64,000 nt of DNA from Phytophthora quininea (GCA_011947345.1 JAAVTG010000044.1:124001-188000); one strand, 5' to 3'; shown: positions 35,064 through 46,235, counted from the first letter of the stretch. Numbers and translations: made by a program. The notes: a model not told the origin generated them from the sequence alone.

Positions 35064-35358
35064 CAAGCTCCCCCATGAACTCCGATGCATTCTCTACTTT
35101 GACAGCGTAACACACTTCAAGGAGTTCTAGTGACCGCAGTTAATAAATCGCCATGCGTGACGAACCGAGAATCCACTTCAAACAACTGACCCTACAAGAT
35201 TCATACTGATCCCATTATGGGTCAAATTGAAGTTGCTGACCAATCACAGGGCCCCGAACCCACCTGGGTTGCGATCTTCCGCGGATCTTGATCAATGTAT
35301 GGGTTGTGCACATGATTTCCATGGACTCGCCTTCACCGGCGGCACGCCTTCAACTCGG
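35064..35358. other. Spacer between genes B and C
   Basis: No gene seen. Confidence 0.4.
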
Positions 35359-35374
35359 TCACTTTGGAATTCGC
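35359..35374 (+). promoter_or_regulatory. Oomycete initiator/FPR of secreted protein gene C
   Basis: TCACTTTGGAATTCGC, 51 bp before the ATG. Confidence 0.72.
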
Positions 35375-35409
35375 GTCGCCGTGCTCAAGCCACCTCCTAT
35401 CACCACGCC

Positions 35410-36432
35410 ATGAAGATCGTCCTGCTCGCCGCCGTCGCCGCGCTGTCGTCCGTCGAGGCCTCGCAGCAGTCGGCGCTGCACCTGCGCATCCACAGCAAGA
35501 CCTCGTGCACCATCACGAACGAGTCGCAATGCAACGGGCAGAACTGGACGGGCAGCACGTGCTGCGCCGACCCCAACTACGAGTGCCGTTGGTCCGACGA
35601 CGGCCAGAACGTGCAGCGCTGCCAGAAGAAGAAGAACGGTGGTGGAACCCAGACCGGTGGTGGTGGCAACCAGGGCGCCGGCACGGTCGGCGACTGGGGC
35701 GACTGCACGGGCTACAAGAAGTGCAAGTCGTCTGGCTGGCAGTGCATCGCCTACTCCAAGTACTATGCACAGTGCAAGCCGCCCACTCTCCCGGCCGGAG
35801 AGCTGTGCGGGCAAAACGACGGCACCAACGTCTGGTACTACGACAAGTGCCCGAGCAACCAAAAGTGCTCACCAGTGGGCAAGGACTACCGCTGCACCAA
35901 CAAGAAGCACCACCACCACAAACAGCTCAGCAAAGACGGCTCGTGCACCATCACGAACGAGTCGCAATGCGACGGACAGAACTGGACGGGCAGCACGTGC
36001 TGCGCCGACTCCAGCTACGAGTGTCGCTGGTCGGATGACGGTCAGAACGTTAAGCGCTGCCAGAAGATCGGCACATACGGTGGTGGTGACGGTGTCGATG
36101 GCGACTCGGGCGACTCGGACGACTCGAACTACGGCAGCGACGACAGCCAAACGGGCGGATACACGTCGTACGTCGGCGACTGGGGCGACTGCACCTCGCC
36201 CGCCGTGGGCTGTTCCGGATCAGGCAGCGTCTGCGTCGTGTACTCGGCGTACTACGCGCAGTGCAAGCCCGCGACGCTGCCGAGCGGCGAGCTGTGTGGC
36301 CAGAATGACGGCACCAATGTCTGGTACTACGACTACTGCCCCAGCGGCGAGACGTGCCAGCCCAACGGATCGGACTACCGCTGCACCAAGTCGAAGAAGA
36401 AACACCGTCGCCACCACCACCACCGCGCGTAA
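35410..36432 (+). CDS. Secreted CBM1-like protein C with His-rich tail
   Basis: An intact 340-residue ORF with signal peptide MKIVLLAAVAALSSVEA followed by SALHLRIHSK. Modules alternate: WTGSTCC module, Gly/Thr/Gln linker, CBM1-like unit (VGDWGDCTGYKKC with YYAQC, LCGQNDGTNVW), a His linker (KKHHHHKQ), a second WTGSTCC module, an Asp/Ser linker (GDSGDSDDSNYGSDDS), a second CBM1-like unit, and a basic histidine tail (KSKKKHRRHHHHRA). The Cys pattern implies disulfide-bonded, extracellular modules. Cellulose binding is inferred from the aromatic/Cys spacing. The His tail and acidic linker could bind divalent metal, notable next to three ZIP genes. No catalytic domain. Start chosen at the ATG giving the signal peptide. 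Confidence 0.85.
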   Translation: MKIVLLAAVAALSSVEASQQSALHLRIHSKTSCTITNESQCNGQNWTGSTCCADPNYECRWSDDGQNVQRCQKKKNGGGTQTGGGGNQGAGTVGDWGDCTGYKKCKSSGWQCIAYSKYYAQCKPPTLPAGELCGQNDGTNVWYYDKCPSNQKCSPVGKDYRCTNKKHHHHKQLSKDGSCTITNESQCDGQNWTGSTCCADSSYECRWSDDGQNVKRCQKIGTYGGGDGVDGDSGDSDDSNYGSDDSQTGGYTSYVGDWGDCTSPAVGCSGSGSVCVVYSAYYAQCKPATLPSGELCGQNDGTNVWYYDYCPSGETCQPNGSDYRCTKSKKKHRRHHHHRA

Positions 36433-37037
36433 GCGTGGCCACGCACAGCGAGGCAGAAGACCCCAACTTGTCGAAGACCTCGCCGTAGGATTTGTGTTCG
36501 GCTTTCGAAAAGTGTCGGCGTGCTAGCACGACGGACACCTGTATTCTCCTGCTTGAAAATCAGTATCAATGTAAACCCAATCTATCGTCATTTCGGACTT
36601 GGACTTGTTGCTACGAGGACGCGGTGTGAGCCCGGATAAGCTTTACTGCAACCTTGCGTGCTACACTTCATTGCCTCCATAGAGCGAAGCCGCCACCCTC
36701 TTTGCATCCAACACCCTCGATGAACTGCGCCGGAGGTTCATATTGTCAGTATTCTTGGTTTGCGGAAGAAGTAGCGTAGCATTTCGCTAGATCAAGGCGT
36801 TTCGTCTACAGGCAGCTGCACATCTTGATCACCTGCTACACCTGCTGCATGCAAATGAGCTCATTGTTGCCCAACCTATTCGACAGATTAAAGCTTTGTG
36901 ATATCGCGAAGTGAACCACGTAATGAGATCCCAGAAATCCACCATGGGGAGCTTCCATGAGACCTTCGAGGTCTCAACCCCTGGTGAGTTAAACCCAACG
37001 GCGGCAAGCTGTCAATGGCCTCGAGCACTGCTCCACC
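36433..37037. other. Spacer between genes C and D
   Basis: No gene seen. An open frame from 36911 runs into gene D but lacks features upstream of the signal peptide. Confidence 0.4.
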
Positions 37038-37053
37038 TCACTCTGCAATTCGC
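37038..37053 (+). promoter_or_regulatory. Oomycete initiator/FPR of secreted protein gene D
   Basis: TCACTCTGCAATTCGC, 50 bp before the ATG. Confidence 0.75.
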
Positions 37054-37087
37054 CTTGCCAAGCTCAAGCCACCACCTTCCCACGACG

Positions 37088-37996
37088 ATGAAGATCTTCG
37101 CACTCGCCGCCATCGCCGCCGCTGCAACTGCTGCCGTCGACGCCGCCAAGGAATCGTCGGTCCACCTCCGTATCCACGACAAGGGCGGCTCGTGCACGAT
37201 CACCAACGAGTCCCAGTGTGACGGCCAAAACTGGACGGGAAGCACGTGCTGTGCCGATCCGACCTACGAATGCCGCTGGTCTGACGACGGCCAGAACGTC
37301 AAGCGCTGCCAGAAGAAGCACTGGAACAAGCACCACAAGAGCCACGACAAGGGCGGCTCGTGCACGATCACCAACGAGTCGCAATGCAACGGGCAGAACT
37401 GGACGGGCAGCACGTGCTGTGCCGATCCGAGCTACGAGTGCCGCTGGTCCGACGACGGCCAGAACGTGCAGCGCTGCCAGAAGAAGCACTGGAACAAGCA
37501 CCAGAAGGGCGGGGAAGACCAAGTCTACAGCCAAGACTACAGCGAGGACTACTCGTACAGTGAGGACTACTCGAACAGTGAGGATTACTCGTACAGTGAA
37601 GACTACTCGTACGGCGATGACTACAGCCAAGACTATAGTGAGCCCTGCAGCGAGGAAGGCGACGACGACTATGGCGTCATCATCATTGGCAGCGGCAGCG
37701 ACCTCACCTACGTCGACGACTGGGCCGACTGCACGGGCGCAGACGTCTACTGCTCTGGGGAGGGCAGCGTGTGCGTCTACTACTCCGAGTACTACGCCCA
37801 GTGCAAGCCCGCGACGCTGCCGTCGGGTGAGCTCTGCGGCCAGGACGACGGCACCAACGAGTGGCTCTACGACTACTGCTCCAGCGGAGAGACCTGCGAA
37901 CCCAATGGAAGCGACTACCGCTGCACGGCCACGGCCAAGAAGAACAAGAAGCACCACAAGAAGCACCACCACCACCACAAGCGCCACCACGCGTAG
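37088..37996 (+). CDS. Secreted CBM1-like protein D with YSEDYS repeats and His-rich tail
   Basis: An intact 302-residue ORF with signal peptide MKIFALAAIAAAATAAVDA, then SSVHLRIHDKGG. Two nearly identical WTGSTCC modules are joined by a KKHWNKHHKSHDKGG linker. An acidic tandem repeat of the type YSEDYS follows (about 37525-37640), then EEGDDDYGVI, one CBM1-like unit (VDDWADCTG with YYAQC, LCGQDDGTNEW) and a long basic histidine tail (KKNKKHHKKHHHHHKRHHA). It is probably extracellular, binding polysaccharide through the Cys modules. The His-rich and acidic Tyr-containing parts suggest metal or wall-polymer interaction, but this is inference. Last of the four-gene tandem series. Confidence 0.85.
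   Translation: MKIFALAAIAAAATAAVDAAKESSVHLRIHDKGGSCTITNESQCDGQNWTGSTCCADPTYECRWSDDGQNVKRCQKKHWNKHHKSHDKGGSCTITNESQCNGQNWTGSTCCADPSYECRWSDDGQNVQRCQKKHWNKHQKGGEDQVYSQDYSEDYSYSEDYSNSEDYSYSEDYSYGDDYSQDYSEPCSEEGDDDYGVIIIGSGSDLTYVDDWADCTGADVYCSGEGSVCVYYSEYYAQCKPATLPSGELCGQDDGTNEWLYDYCSSGETCEPNGSDYRCTATAKKNKKHHKKHHHHHKRHHA
37525..37640 (+). repeat. Tandem repeat encoding YSEDYS-type units in gene D
   Basis: Imperfect tandem copies of an 18-24 base unit around TACAGTGAGGACTACTC encode Tyr-Ser-Glu-Asp-Tyr-Ser variants (some with Gln, Asn or Gly). The repeat stays in frame and codes only for Y, S, D, E, N, Q and G. Confidence 0.9.
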
Positions 37997-38244
37997 GCGG
38001 CACGTTGGACAGCGCGGCCCCAAATGTCGACGACCTTGGCGTAGGTTTTGTGTTTGTTTTGGAGCTGCAAGTCCGCTATATTTTCTTGAACGCAATATCA
38101 ATGTAGTACGCCCATTTCCATCTACTACTCCGTCTGCTTACTTGCCTGTTGATACTGTATGCAACTTCAACTTTGTGTATCAAATTTTGTACCCATCATC
38201 GTTTGACTGGTTCACATTTTTTACATAAGAAATTTTGCAGCAAA

Positions 38245-41200
38245 ATGGCGACGCGGGCGACGCCGGAGCTGCTGGGCTCGCTGCAGCACGCGCCCGAGCG
38301 CATCCGCAACATCTGCATCCTGGCGCATGTGGACCACGGCAAGACCACGCTCAGCGACAGCCTCGTGTCGTCCAACGGCATCATCTCGGAGCGACTGGCA
38401 GGCAAGGTAAGCCGAATCTCCCTACAAGAACGTATGAATATGTAAATTTAACATGTTATTTTATGTAAACTTAGGTTCGTTACTTGGACAATACTGAAGA
38501 GGAGCAAGTCCGAGGCATCACAATGAAGTCCAGCGCCATCTCGCTGGTGTATCAACCAGAGCCAGTTGCCGACAAGGAGCAGGAAGCCCCATTCCTGATC
38601 AATTTAGTGGACTCTCCAGGTCACGTGGACTTTTCTTTCGATGTTTCCACTGCAGTGAGACTCTGTGACGGAGCTCTGGTACTAATTGACGCAGTGGAAG
38701 GAGTCTGTGCTCAGACTCACGCAGTCATCCGCCAGGCCTGGAAAGAAGGCATTCGACCATGTCTGGTCATCAACAAGATGGACCGTCTCATTTTTGAACT
38801 CCAATTTTCGCCCATGGAGGCGTATCAGAGACTCAATCGCATCTTAGAACAGGCCAATGCAGTGCTGAGCTCCATGATTAGAATGGATGTGTTAGAGAAA
38901 TACGATAACGAAGACTCTAACGAGAAGAAAGACGAGAAAGAAGCAGAAGAGGGAGAAGCAGTCAGTACCGATGGGATTGAGTTAACACTCGACGACGAAG
39001 CGATTTCCAAAGAGACGGAGCAGATGGAGAACGAGATGCTGTTTTCACCGGCAAATGGCAATGTGATTTTTGCCAGCGCGACGGATGGATGGGCCTTTGG
39101 GATTGGATACTTTGCAGCTCTGTATGCCAAGAAACTGGAGCTTCCTCCTCGTGTCATGCGTCAGGCATTGTGGGGAGAATACTATTACAACGGTAAGACA
39201 AAGAAGATTGTGACGAAGCCGCCGACTTCGAACAGCCAGACGATGTTTTGCTCGTTTATCCTTGAACTGATTTGGACAGCATACACGACACTCGCCAAAC
39301 CAGTGGAGAATAGTGCTGACATGGATGCGCTACGTAAACTCACACGCCAATTGCGAGTCGCCAAGTTGGTAACAGACCGAGACTTGAAACAAACAGATCG
39401 TAAGAACGCGACGCAGGCGGTCATGCGCAAGTGGCTGCCGTTGTCGACATGTGTCTTGAAAATGGTGACTCGGGTTGCCGAGCCCTGTAACCGCACAAGT
39501 TAAGCGTGCCGAGAAACTTTGCACAGTCGCTCCCGGACAGTTAGAGCAGTCCCCGCAACATGCCCAGGTGTTCCATTCTCTGCAGGAATGCAAGACCTCT
39601 GAAGAAGCGCCGCTAGTTATCTACATCTGCAAGGTAGTTTCGGTCGAAGCTAACGTACTGTCCGATTATCATCAGGCTGGACTTACTGCGAGTGACGAGG
39701 TGTACGTTGGCGTTGGCCGTGTGTACTCTGGAGTTCTCCGCGAAGGACAACCTGTCTACGTACTGGACCCGAAATTTCAGGGTGTTGCAGGCGATGTAGA
39801 TGTCAATACGATAGACCCCACGACGGTCAAGCACGCCACACGCGTTGAAAGTGGCTTGATAAAGCCTTACATGATGATGGGTCGAGATTTACTGAAGCTT
39901 GAACGGGTGCCGGCAGGTAATATCGTGGGCATCGTTGGGTTGCAGGAACATGTCTTAAAGACAGCTACGCTATCGTCAACCTTGGCTTGTCCGTCATTAA
40001 CAAAGATGCCGTACCAAGCCAAACCGATTGTCCGTGTGGCCGTGGAACCGGAAGATCCGCGTAACTTTGGTGCCCTTGAGGCTGGCCTCCAGCGACTATA
40101 TCGGTCGGACCCGACGGTTGAGGTTCACGTACAAGAAACCGGAGAGCATGTCATTGTTGCGTTAGGCGAGCTTCACCTGGAAAGATGCATCAAGGATCTG
40201 AAAGAACGCTTCGCTAAGGTAGCTGTGCAGGTATCGGAGCCACTAGTTGGGTTCCGAGAAAGCATTGTTGATGGAAATATTTCTTCTTTCCAGGAGAACA
40301 TTGTTTTTAAGGAACTGCTGAGCCCAGATACTCCTAAGGATGGTCAATCAGATCAAGATTCGGAGCCACCGAAGGATACCGTTGACCCGAAGATTGCCGT
40401 GGGGAGAACTCCTGACGGCACGTTGTCCGTGAAATTGCGCGCACTTCCTCTTCCGCTGGAGACAGCACAGCTCTTAGAAGAGAGTGCGCCTCTCTTAAAA
40501 CGTATAGCTCGCAGTAAGAAGGCTGCTGCTGATGGAAATGATGCGGTAGATTCCGTCGTAGAAGCTGGTGCGGATGAGGTGGAAGCCTTCAAGAAAAAAT
40601 GGAGAAGTCACTCGAGGAGAGCGATAGCTTTTTCTTAAAGAAGCTTCCTCTGGATCATATCTGGAGCTGTGGACCGCGCCGTGTGGGCCCGAATTTGTTG
40701 ATCAACAACATTCCAGGCTACACTGCCAGTGGTCGACCATTCCCTTCGGACTCCGCCGTCGACGCTGCTGCTTCAGGGTCAGGGTCAGAAAACGAGGCTA
40801 TCAAGAAGTTAGAAAACAGTATTGTCACGGGCTTCCAAATGGCTTCATCCGCTGGCCCTTTGTGCGACGAACCTGTCTGGGGAGTAGCGTTTATCATTGA
40901 AGACGTCGTTTTCCACGAGAAGGAGAGCGACGAGGATAAACCCGAGGACGAGCAGGCCGAAGTGAGCAAATACGGTCCGCTCAGTGGCCAGGTGATTTCA
41001 ATAGTGCGCACAACGTGCCTCATGTCGTTTGTGAAGCAGCCCGTTCGCGTAGTGGAGGCGGTTTACGAATGCACAGTCCAATGTCAAGCTGAACAGCTTG
41101 GCAAGCTCTACAGTGTCATCTCCAAGCGCCGCGGAGACATCTACTCGGAGGAATTGTCGGACGGTACGGCGCTCTTTACTGTGAAAGCCCACTTGCCGGT

Positions 41201-41462
41201 CGTCGAAAGCTTTGGCTTCGCGACCGATCTGTTGATTCAAACGTCAGGCGCTGCTAGCAACCCACAATTGATCTTTTCGCATTGGTCCATTATCGATATG
41301 GACCCATTCTTCCAGCCGCAAACGGAATTGGAGCGCGAAGACTTTGGCGAGCGCGTGTATGAACACAATTACGTCCGGCGGTACATTGAAGCTGTGCGGA
41401 AGCGGAAGGGTCTGTCAAGAGATGAAAAATCGTCGTCCACGCTGAAAAGCAGCGCACATTGA
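38245..41462 (+). CDS. EFL1: Elongation factor-like GTPase 1 (60S ribosome maturation)
   Basis: Exon 1 38245-38406, 68-bp intron, exon 2 from 38475 to 41462, giving about 1,050 residues (human EFL1 1,120). G1 [10 protein letters not shown], switch region [15 protein letters not shown]3 DSPGHVDF, G4 INKMDR. The EFL1-type acidic insertion ([17 protein letters not shown]) follows within the G domain. Later domains II-V are recognisable ([33 protein letters not shown] domain IV/V end). Together with SBDS, EFL1 removes eIF6 from pre-60S subunits in the cytoplasm. Two single-base shifts occur: one extra G near 39473 and one missing A in the A run at 40593-40599. Both flanks are conserved, so they are probably sequence errors rather than inactivation. 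Confidence 0.92.
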
Positions 41463-41567
41463 AGAGATAAGAACGGGACGCTTAGAACGTATCGTGGAAA
41501 CAGTTAGGAGAATTAACTGTTGACAGTGAGCCGCTCCAGTCGACGGCTGACGGTAGCACGATGCAGC

Positions 41568-44175
41568 ATGGAAATAGCGGTACGTGAGCGGCCAAATTTA
41601 CTTTACCCCAACTTAGACAAATGTCGCCAAACCGTGTTGATCAGACTCGCCGCTTTGCATGAAGTTCGTGGCGCGCTCGAGACTAGCGCAGTTATGGGCC
41701 CCGTTCAGGTTGAATCTACTGGAAGTGATGACGGCGTTCTTGTTGTTTTCTCGAAGCGAGCTTCGCCTAGTACCGAAAGAAGTGCGTCGAGTACGAAGAA
41801 GGCGAAGACCTCCGAATCTCTCATTGCAAGCACACACGAACGGCAAGTCGTTGCCCGCGAAAAAGTGTTCGAGCGGCATCTTCCGTTTTCGTGGTTGCGT
41901 TTTGTGGTTGGTGTTGTGTCATTAGCTCTCGTGTTTTCTGATGTTCTCCGTTCCGGTGTTGGGGTAGCGCAGCTCCACTCAACGTACCCAGCCCTCCAAC
42001 CAGACGAAGTGGTGAACTTTGGTTCATCGTGGAACTATTCTGTGTTCACAATGAACAGGTCGGACACAAGTAACATGACTGCGCGCGTGTGGAGCTACAA
42101 GTTTGACTCGACATCGATTGTCTGGCGGGCGTTTGCGACCTATTTCAATATTTCCGCGTATCCTGCTTGTCTTTTGTATCATTCCCCATGCCCAAGCCTT
42201 GTATTCAGTGGGGAGGTGGCCTTTACGATGATTGACTCCATTGTAGATGCAATCGCAACAAAAAAGCTGTATCAGGGCCCACTACAATGACGATTCGAAC
42301 CGAGAGCGATTACATCGACCGTCTCCACCAGTTCTTATTCCCCAAATTGTTTATTAACAGGAATTGGCGTACAAATCAAGCACTGTATTACTCACCGGAA
42401 GTACTAACGAACACAACTGCTCGCACGATTTGTTTCCCAGCCAGAGGCAGTCGTGTTCAAACTCCGCGCTTTTGTCACGGACTATGGACCAATTTTAAAT
42501 ATTCGTGCGATTCATCCCACGAACAAGGTAGAGCCGTTGGGTTGTTGTATGTGCACACGTTGGATCGCCTGAAGGCTGTGCAAGCCCAATTCCCAAATAT
42601 GACAGTGGATTTGACTTTTTGGAGAGCCAAGAAGATCTGCAAGTATGTCGCGGTGGGCTGGGCTCACTTGGATTTCGACGATCTGACGTGAGCACCATCA
42701 TACGAGCTCGAAATTGCATAGGTCGTGGGGATCCAGGACATGCGAGACCATGTATGTGGACGACTATCGATATGAAACGGATTGTTAACGACGGACGTCG
42801 TGCAATGGTATCGAGTGGTAGCAACCCTAAGAATTATCGGTCAAGCCTACTTTTTGGTTCGTGGGATTGGATTAATGCTGAGCTGCTACTTCGTCTACGA
42901 CGCCACAGCAACCAAGAAGACGAAGAATCAGATTTCAACTTGGATGCGAATTCGTAAAGCTCGACATCTCTTCATGAAGGTACCTACCCAGTGTGTTGTG
43001 TTTGGCAGTCCCTTTCCGATCACTTGTTACGTCCTGGCCCATTTGTTGGACTCACCGTTCACGTATGATGTCCTTGAGAGCCATTCCTTCTCCCAAGGAG
43101 GTATATTCAGGTTTAATATCGAATCGTTCATTGGCTATGCCGTCGTGCAGATGCGGAACGTTTGGATCTTTGCGTTGACATGGCACGTAGTGGTAAACGC
43201 TACAACCTCACGCTGGTTGGTTCGACATACGTCAAGCAACCACATTAACAGTGGAATCGTCGGCGTTCCGGAATTCTTACTCAGCGGGTTCTCAAGCATC
43301 ACTTTGTGCGCTCAATACCGGTCCACTTCATTTCGATCGTCGAAAATCCTTCAGATGATGGTCATGCCGAGCAATTTAAGCTACGCTTGGGTGCCTGCCA
43401 AATATCAGTACAGCTTTGCGCATCGAGGTAGTGGTAATTTGCTGCTAGGGGTGTGATTATCGACCTGAAGTTCTTTGCGTGTCTAATACTGGTCGTTGCT
43501 GGGTTGTGGGCTGCTCGGATCATACTGTTGGAATGCTGGACCAAAGCGCATAGAGAAACTCATCAGCAATTCTCAAATTGGTTTATTCTTGCACCAACTC
43601 CGGTGCCATACTCTGCCGGGGTGCTGTGGCCGACCGTCAGCATGTGTGTGCACTGGACGAGTGATTTCTTTTGCATTCGAGATAATCAACAAGTACAACG
43701 CAAAGAACTGCCGCACCCACCACGTCGAGCATCACTGCAAGAATGGAGAAGAAGTGCGCAAGTAGTTCCGTTTACTTCCAGCTTCCCTTCTAAGATTATT
43801 GAAGCACAAGAGCTCCGACAGAACATTCGACAACGCAGGTATAGCCGACCGTCAGCGCGCATGGGTCTCTCTACTTTCCAGTTTATCCAGCATCAAATGA
43901 TGTGTCTGCATGGCCGTGGGGACGACGTCGAAGCTAATGTGGCCTTCATGAATGCCGTTCTGATGAGTGACCCGCTGGTGTACTTGCGAACCAGGCTCGG
44001 AAGAGACCCGTCAACGGAATTGGCATACTACCAGTCCATGTTGCGGCCACACCAAGTGGTGCTTTTACCTGAAAGTGTTGTTGGGGATCACAACGAGTAT
44101 ACTGGTGGTCTGCGACTTCTTCGACGTGTTAATGCGTCCGAGCTGTCGTGGCCAGAGCTGGTGCAGTGTGGGTAA
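41568..44175 (+). CDS. Oomycete multi-pass membrane protein family, copy 1 (frame-interrupted)
   Basis: Homologous along its whole length to the intact copy at 52375-54861 but with a different first 90 residues. Shared blocks: HLPFSWLRFVVGVVSL (first membrane helix), NFGSSWNYSVF, FDSTSIVWRAFATYF, RTNQALYYSPE, ESQEDLQVCRGGLGSLGF, VFGSPFPITCYVLAHLLD, VVQMRNVWIFAL, VGVPEFLLSGFSSIT, PTPVPYSAGVLWPTVSM and a C-terminal FQFIQHQMMCLHGR/DDVEANVAFMNAV block. About five single-base shifts interrupt it (near 42280, 42620, 42740, 42785 and 43450), several in homopolymers. It may therefore be functional or an early pseudogene. Function unknown; six or more membrane helices predicted by eye. Confidence 0.65.
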
Positions 44176-44270
44176 GCGTGGAAAACACTAAATTATATTG
44201 ATGTTAGAAAATGAGCTGGAATCGACCTGAGATCGATGCAAATTCTTCGTTATAATGCAGAAGGGTCGAC
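44176..44270. other. Short spacer between family copies 1 and 2
   Basis: Nothing recognisable. Confidence 0.3.
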
Positions 44271-46235
44271 AGTGTTCAAATGTGTCAACCGTTGGTGCGT
44301 CCTCACGAAACGGACTTGTATCTTGGGCTAAATTCACATTTTATTCTTGGCTGTGTCGCGCGTGGAGTATCTCAAAAGCTTTTTGCGAGCAGAATGGCCC
44401 CAAAATGCGTGGCTGCCATCCGACTCGACCGCAATTTGGCAGTAGCTACCCTAACGAAATGGATATCGCACCATACAAAACGAAGAAGGCTACACTCTAC
44501 CCGCGGAATGGATCCTACTGCCATTGCATTACTCACCGGAACTTCTCGCAAGTATAAACGTCGGTACATTGTGTTTCCCGCCAATCGGTAGTCGTGGCCG
44601 GATACCACGCTTTTGTCAAGAACCTTGGACTAATTTTGAGTATTCATGTGCTACGTCAGACGCACAATGCAAGGTAGTCGGCTTATTGTACGTGGATACA
44701 ATGAAACGTATCAACATGATTCGAGCTCGCTTTCCGAACATGAAGGTGGATTTAACGATTTTGGAGAGTCAAGAAGATCTGCAAGCATGTCGAGGCGGAT
44801 TCGGATCGCTTGGATTCCGTCGATCAGATGTCAGTTCAATTATTCGCGCTCGCGAGTGCGAGACTGGACTACTGACGACTGACGTCGTACACTGGTATGA
44901 AGTCGTAGCAGCGCTACGGATTATCGGCCAGAGCTACTTTCTCCTTCGTGGGATCGGTTTAATGCTGAGCTGCTACTTCGTGTTCAGCACAGCGACAAAT
45001 CATCTCTCGACGTGGGCACACTTGCGAGAAGCGTGCAATTTGTTCATGAAGGTCCCTTCACAGTGTGTTGTGTTTGGCAGTCCCTTTCCCAGTCGCTTGC
45101 TATATGCTGGCTCATATGTTAGACGCACCGTTCGCATATAACGTCTTGACAGCCACTTTTTCTCCAAGTTTGGGGTCGTTCATATTCAGCTGGAGTTCTT
45201 TATCTCGTTCGCGGTGGTGCAGATGAGGAACGTGTGGCTTTATGCTTTTCTTTGGCACGTGGTGGTGAGAGCGTTGGCATCGCGCTGGCTGAGTCGTAGT
45301 CGACACTTGAATGGAGTTATAGGAGTACCTGAATTTTTGTTGAGCGGGTTCTCAAGTATCACACTGTCTGCGCACTACCGATCACGCTCGTTTTGATCGT
45401 CAAAACTGTTAGGATTAGTGGTGATGCCGAGCAATCTAGGTCAGTCTTGGGTCCCCACGAAGTATCAATACGGGTTTGGACACCGAGGCAACGGAACTGT
45501 TGGACTGAACGGAGTGATCATTGATCTGAAATATCTTATCTGCCTGGTGTTGATTTGTGGTGGTGTTCCCTTTGGTTAGAATGTTGGGCTAGGAGACGTG
45601 AAGGATTAATTCGACGTTACTCGAATCGACGTTACTCGAGTTGGGTTGTATTGGCTCCAACTCCTGCGCCATATTCAGCTGGAATATTGTGGCCTGTTGA
45701 GAGTTTGTGCGTACACTGGACGAGTGATTTCTTTTGTATCCCCAGCAACCCTACAAAGCGATCACAGCAAGTACTCGAAGAGGGCAAGGCAAAAGTGCGA
45801 GCACGGGGAACGAATGGAAGACAAGTGGTTCCTTTGAACACCGAACATTTCACGAAGGTTATTGTCGGAGAAGTGCAGCAACATTTACGTGACTACAAGA
45901 CCAGTATTCCGTCTACTCGGATGGATTTAAATACGTTCCAATTCATCCAGCACCAGATGAAGTGTCTACACGGTCGTAGTGATGATGTTGAGGCGAATGT
46001 AGCCTTTATGAATGCCGTTGTTATGAGCGACCTATTCGTGTTCTTGCGAACGCAACTTGGACGAGACCGATCTACAGAGTTGGGGTATTATCAGTCTTTG
46101 TTGCGTCCTCGCCAGGTGGTATTGCTGCCTTTGGTGGTAGTTGGCTCCCATAACGAATTCTCTAGCGGCTTTAAACTGCTTCGACGTGTAAATTCGTCTG
46201 AACTCTCGTGGTCAGAACTCGTGCAAAGTGGATAA
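44271..46235 (+). pseudogene. Oomycete multi-pass membrane protein family, copy 2 (decayed)
   Basis: The N-terminal third is missing or scrambled (44271-44530 contains only hints such as KRRRLHSTRG near the expected NWRTNQ region). From 44524 the family text is clear: YSPELLASINVGTLCFP, ESQEDLQACRGGFGSLGF. After RARECE about 18 residues (the SCETIYVDDYRYE block of other copies) are deleted in frame. Further frameshifts occur near 45095, 45395 (a stop replaces the RSS segment) and 45580. The C-terminal part 45600-46235 is intact. The missing N-terminus and internal deletion cannot be explained by single-base errors, so this copy is a genuine pseudogene. Confidence 0.75.

Noticed and set aside
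35364..36526. Alternative plus-strand frames across gene C and the similar ones across gene D
   Set aside because: Arg/Thr/Ala-rich low-complexity frames overlapping the module-bearing frame; no signal peptide.
37064..38101. 345-codon open frame on the minus strand over gene D
   Set aside because: Shadow of the GC-rich secreted protein gene; composed of Val/Ala/Leu runs without domain pattern.
38245..41462. Programmed frameshifting in EFL1
   Set aside because: The two shifts go in opposite senses and lie in a GGG and an A-run; EFL1 is not known to use recoding, and similar shifts are spread over many genes.
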